A stretch of 21,520 nt of DNA, from the IMG/VR virus record IMGVR_UViG_3300026488_000055, positions 1-21,520 of that record; one strand, given 5' to 3'. The notes beneath the pieces were generated by a model that ran no database searches, was not told the origin of the DNA, and worked only from the letters and a program-made list of their open reading frames with translations. Positions within the stretch are counted from its first letter, which is position 1. Every line of letters begins with the position of its first letter. A program made the translations under genes and the position numbers. Source of the stretch: a virus. This document shows positions 21,233 through 21,520 of this stretch, piece by piece.

Positions 21233-21520
21233 CTATTTTCCTCCTTCATTTAATTTCTCTTGAATTATCTTATCCAAATATTTCAAACTTTTATTTGGAA
21301 TTTTAGAAATAAGTTCAGTGTTATCCTTTGTTAAAAATGTATTTGCTACAAACACTTCAATAAGTTCCTTTTTTGTTGGAAAAACAGAAACAACAGTCAA
21401 TAAAATTACAAAACCTATAATACTTTTTTCTAAAGTTTTTTCTACTTTTTTTAAACATTCATCACTTAATCCATTTTCATAACAAATTACAATATTCCAT
21501 ATTCCAAAAAACAAAATAAT
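21233..21520 (-). CDS. Small membrane protein, paralogue C (partial, start outside window)
   Basis: At least 93 residues; the frame stays open to the right edge. The TTG at 21514 is not a convincing start because paralogues A and B have an extra N-terminal membrane segment there, and the reading frame continues (encoding Ile-Ile before it). The visible part has a transmembrane segment SIIGFVILLTVVSVFPTK and the C-terminus FVANTFLTKDNTELISKI, PNKSLKYLDKIIQEKLNE, virtually the same as paralogue A. Probably a complete gene cut by the window. Confidence 0.65.
   Translation of the reverse strand: MILFFGIWNIVICYENGLSDECLKKVEKTLEKSIIGFVILLTVVSVFPTKKELIEVFVANTFLTKDNTELISKIPNKSLKYLDKIIQEKLNEGGK
21246..21319 (-). 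repeat. Near-identical repeat in membrane paralogue C (matches 20001-20074)
   Basis: Partner of the repeat at 20001-20074; two differences in 74 positions. The related stretch in paralogue B (about 20431-20505) is clearly more diverged. Confidence 0.85.

Noticed and set aside
1-21520. tRNA, rRNA, insertion sequence or attachment site
   Set aside because: No cloverleaf-like sequence with the conserved T-loop, no transposase and no terminal inverted repeats were found; coding genes fill nearly all of the window.

Overview
This window is part of a strongly AT-rich genome of a contractile-tailed (myovirus) bacteriophage distantly related to T4. The evidence is a set of recognisable T4-type structural proteins: tail sheath gp18, tail terminator/sheath stabiliser gp15, small terminase gp16, and neck proteins gp13 and gp14. 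A gp5-like spike with octad repeats, a PAAR spike tip and a T4-type family B DNA polymerase support the same conclusion. The genes are tightly packed with Shine-Dalgarno sites of the AGGAG type and many ATGA overlaps, so the host is a bacterium using the standard code. The host cannot be named from the sequence; the base composition and a COG0826/U32-type protein hint at an AT-rich, possibly anaerobic host, but that is inference.

Almost everything is on the minus strand, so transcription reads from high to low coordinates. Entering at the right edge there is a cluster of small membrane proteins (19979-21520) containing three paralogues. Next comes a DNA polymerase split into an exonuclease/motif A half (18432-19982) and a motif B/C half (17066-18151), with a 77-residue ORF between them. 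A mini LysM protein, a large beta-rich unknown protein, a PD-(D/E)XK nuclease and a run of small unknown proteins follow (12000-17059).

The virion block then begins: PAAR tip, small basic protein, gp13, a second beta-rich unknown, a small protein, gp14, an accessory block, gp15, gp16 and the gp5-like spike, ending with the gp18 sheath and a strong intrinsic terminator (929-957). The accessory block between gp14 and gp15 holds a DUF401-like membrane transporter, a Cys-repeat tail-tip protein, an unknown, and a COG0826/peptidase-U32-family protein with eight cysteines. The T4 order 13-14-15-16-(17)-18 is therefore still readable, but with insertions and without gp17.

Two elements break the pattern. 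A tail-fibre-like gene (2907-3599) is the only plus-strand gene; it sits between spike and sheath behind a short divergent promoter region. Beyond the sheath terminator, a zinc-ribbon protein of the kind often joined to phage homing or Vsr-like endonucleases runs off the left edge (1-885).

The most novel content is the U32-like and DUF401-like pair inside the neck/tail gene order, the split polymerase with its interposed gene, the related beta-rich proteins at 9841 and 15572, and the duplicating membrane-protein cluster.
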